From NCBI GenBank assembly GCA_019636285.1, contig JAHBXV010000029.1:1-64000 (forward strand): a stretch of 64,000 nt of DNA, read 5' to 3'. Positions 63,641 through 64,000 of this stretch are shown piece after piece; positions within the stretch are counted from its first letter, which is position 1; each line of letters opens with the position of its first letter. Position numbers and translations under genes: made by a program. The notes beneath the pieces are model-generated. The model saw only the letters and a program-made list of their open reading frames with translations, had not been told where the DNA came from and made no database searches. Source of the DNA: Planctomycetaceae bacterium. GTDB taxonomy: Bacteria; Planctomycetota; Planctomycetia; Planctomycetales; Planctomycetaceae.

Positions 63641-63670
63641 AATCCCGGCGGCGGGATTGTCATGTTTTTG
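63641..63670 (+). terminator. Short hairpin between the HtrA-like gene and alaS
   Basis: AATCCCG (63641-63647), 4-nt loop, CGGGATT (63652-63658), followed after a few bases by GTTTTTG. A modest intrinsic terminator for the protease transcript is plausible. Confidence 0.45.
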
Positions 63671-63747
63671 CAGACGGTTTGATCGACAAATCACCCCGCC
63701 CCCCGTCCTGGTCGTCAGGAACGACGGGCGCGGGCTTACCCCCAGGC

Positions 63748-64000
63748 ATGGTAGCCGAGTTCATGAACGCCGACGAATTACGCGAAGCCTATCTGTCGTT
63801 TTTTGAATCCAAGGGATGCGTGCGACGTCCGACCGACGTGCTGGTTCCCAAGGACGACCCCACGATTCTGTTCACCCCGGCCGGGATGAATCAGTTCAAG
63901 AACCAGTTTCTGGGGCTGGGGCCGCTCGAATTCACACGGGCGACGACGTGCCAGAAGTGCCTGCGAACCGGGGACATCGGCAACGTGGGAGTGACCGCGT
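63748..64000 (+). CDS. alaS: Alanyl-tRNA synthetase, 5' end only
   Basis: The first ~84 residues are visible before the window ends. They match the class II catalytic domain of AlaRS: '[20 protein letters not shown]', '[20 protein letters not shown]', '[20 protein letters not shown]' and '[10 protein letters not shown]'. ATG 63748 and the in-frame ATG 63763 are both possible starts; neither has a strong binding site. It charges tRNA-Ala. Confidence 0.95.
   Translation, partial: MVAEFMNADELREAYLSFFESKGCVRRPTDVLVPKDDPTILFTPAGMNQFKNQFLGLGPLEFTRATTCQKCLRTGDIGNVGVTA

Overview
The window looks like chromosomal DNA of a GC-rich planctomycete (order Planctomycetales; genus not assigned). The case rests on two large secreted cytochrome-type proteins with DUF1549/DUF1553 architecture, a paired DUF1501 protein, a PPC-domain protein, a PQQ-like propeller protein, a receptor-type Ser/Thr kinase, a BlaI/M56 pair, DUF1573 and multiheme lipoproteins, and several families of short palindromic repeats between genes. 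I see no tRNA, rRNA, CRISPR array, prophage or transposase gene. About 50 protein genes are supported.

Layout. 0-5 kb: the end of a DUF2292 protein, then a DUF1549/1553 + DUF1501 pair, facing a very Cys-rich 151-residue protein across a shared hairpin terminator. 5-9.5 kb: a small protein preceded by an orphan terminator, an unknown membrane protein, and a 770-residue protein with two cupin-like regions. 9.5-18 kb: a second DUF1549/1553 protein with a PPC-domain partner, a PQQ propeller protein, a lipoprotein and a PilZ protein. 18.0-18.4 kb: a 332-bp nested palindrome bounded by 12-bp inverted repeats. 18.8-26.7 kb: an SDR-type reductase and housekeeping genes (nusB, ribH, rho, coaE, a branched-chain aminotransferase) plus a GH43-like propeller protein. 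27-35.4 kb: a YHS-like protein, the BlaI repressor with a 1378-residue M56-type sensor fused to secretin-like and POTRA-like regions, two RRM proteins and a gene-poor kilobase. 35.5-42.3 kb: a glutaredoxin-like / RND-MMPL / zinc-ribbon membrane cluster, and divergently a Ser/Thr kinase with a predicted beta-helix outside the membrane. 42.6-50.9 kb: a zincin-like protein, a response regulator, two RNA-methyltransferase-like genes, mnmG and an O-antigen ligase-like protein. 51-55.3 kb: DUF1573, a metallophosphatase/tetraheme lipoprotein, DUF971 and CYTH. 55.3-58.2 kb: recA with a visible promoter and terminator, then a DUF2262 gene bounded by a second, diverged copy of the recA 3' end. 58.4-64 kb: a lipoprotein, an ECF sigma factor with a membrane partner, an HtrA-like protease and the start of alaS.

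The most unusual points are the M56 fusion with a 22-bp candidate BlaI operator, the displaced recA tail around the DUF2262 gene, the Cys-rich protein, the 332-bp nested palindrome, and a ~76-bp element found twice in opposite orientation upstream of unrelated genes. Calls are from reading the sequence. No database search or folding programme was run, so family names rest on recognised motifs, and start codons were chosen from visible ribosome binding sites and signal peptides.
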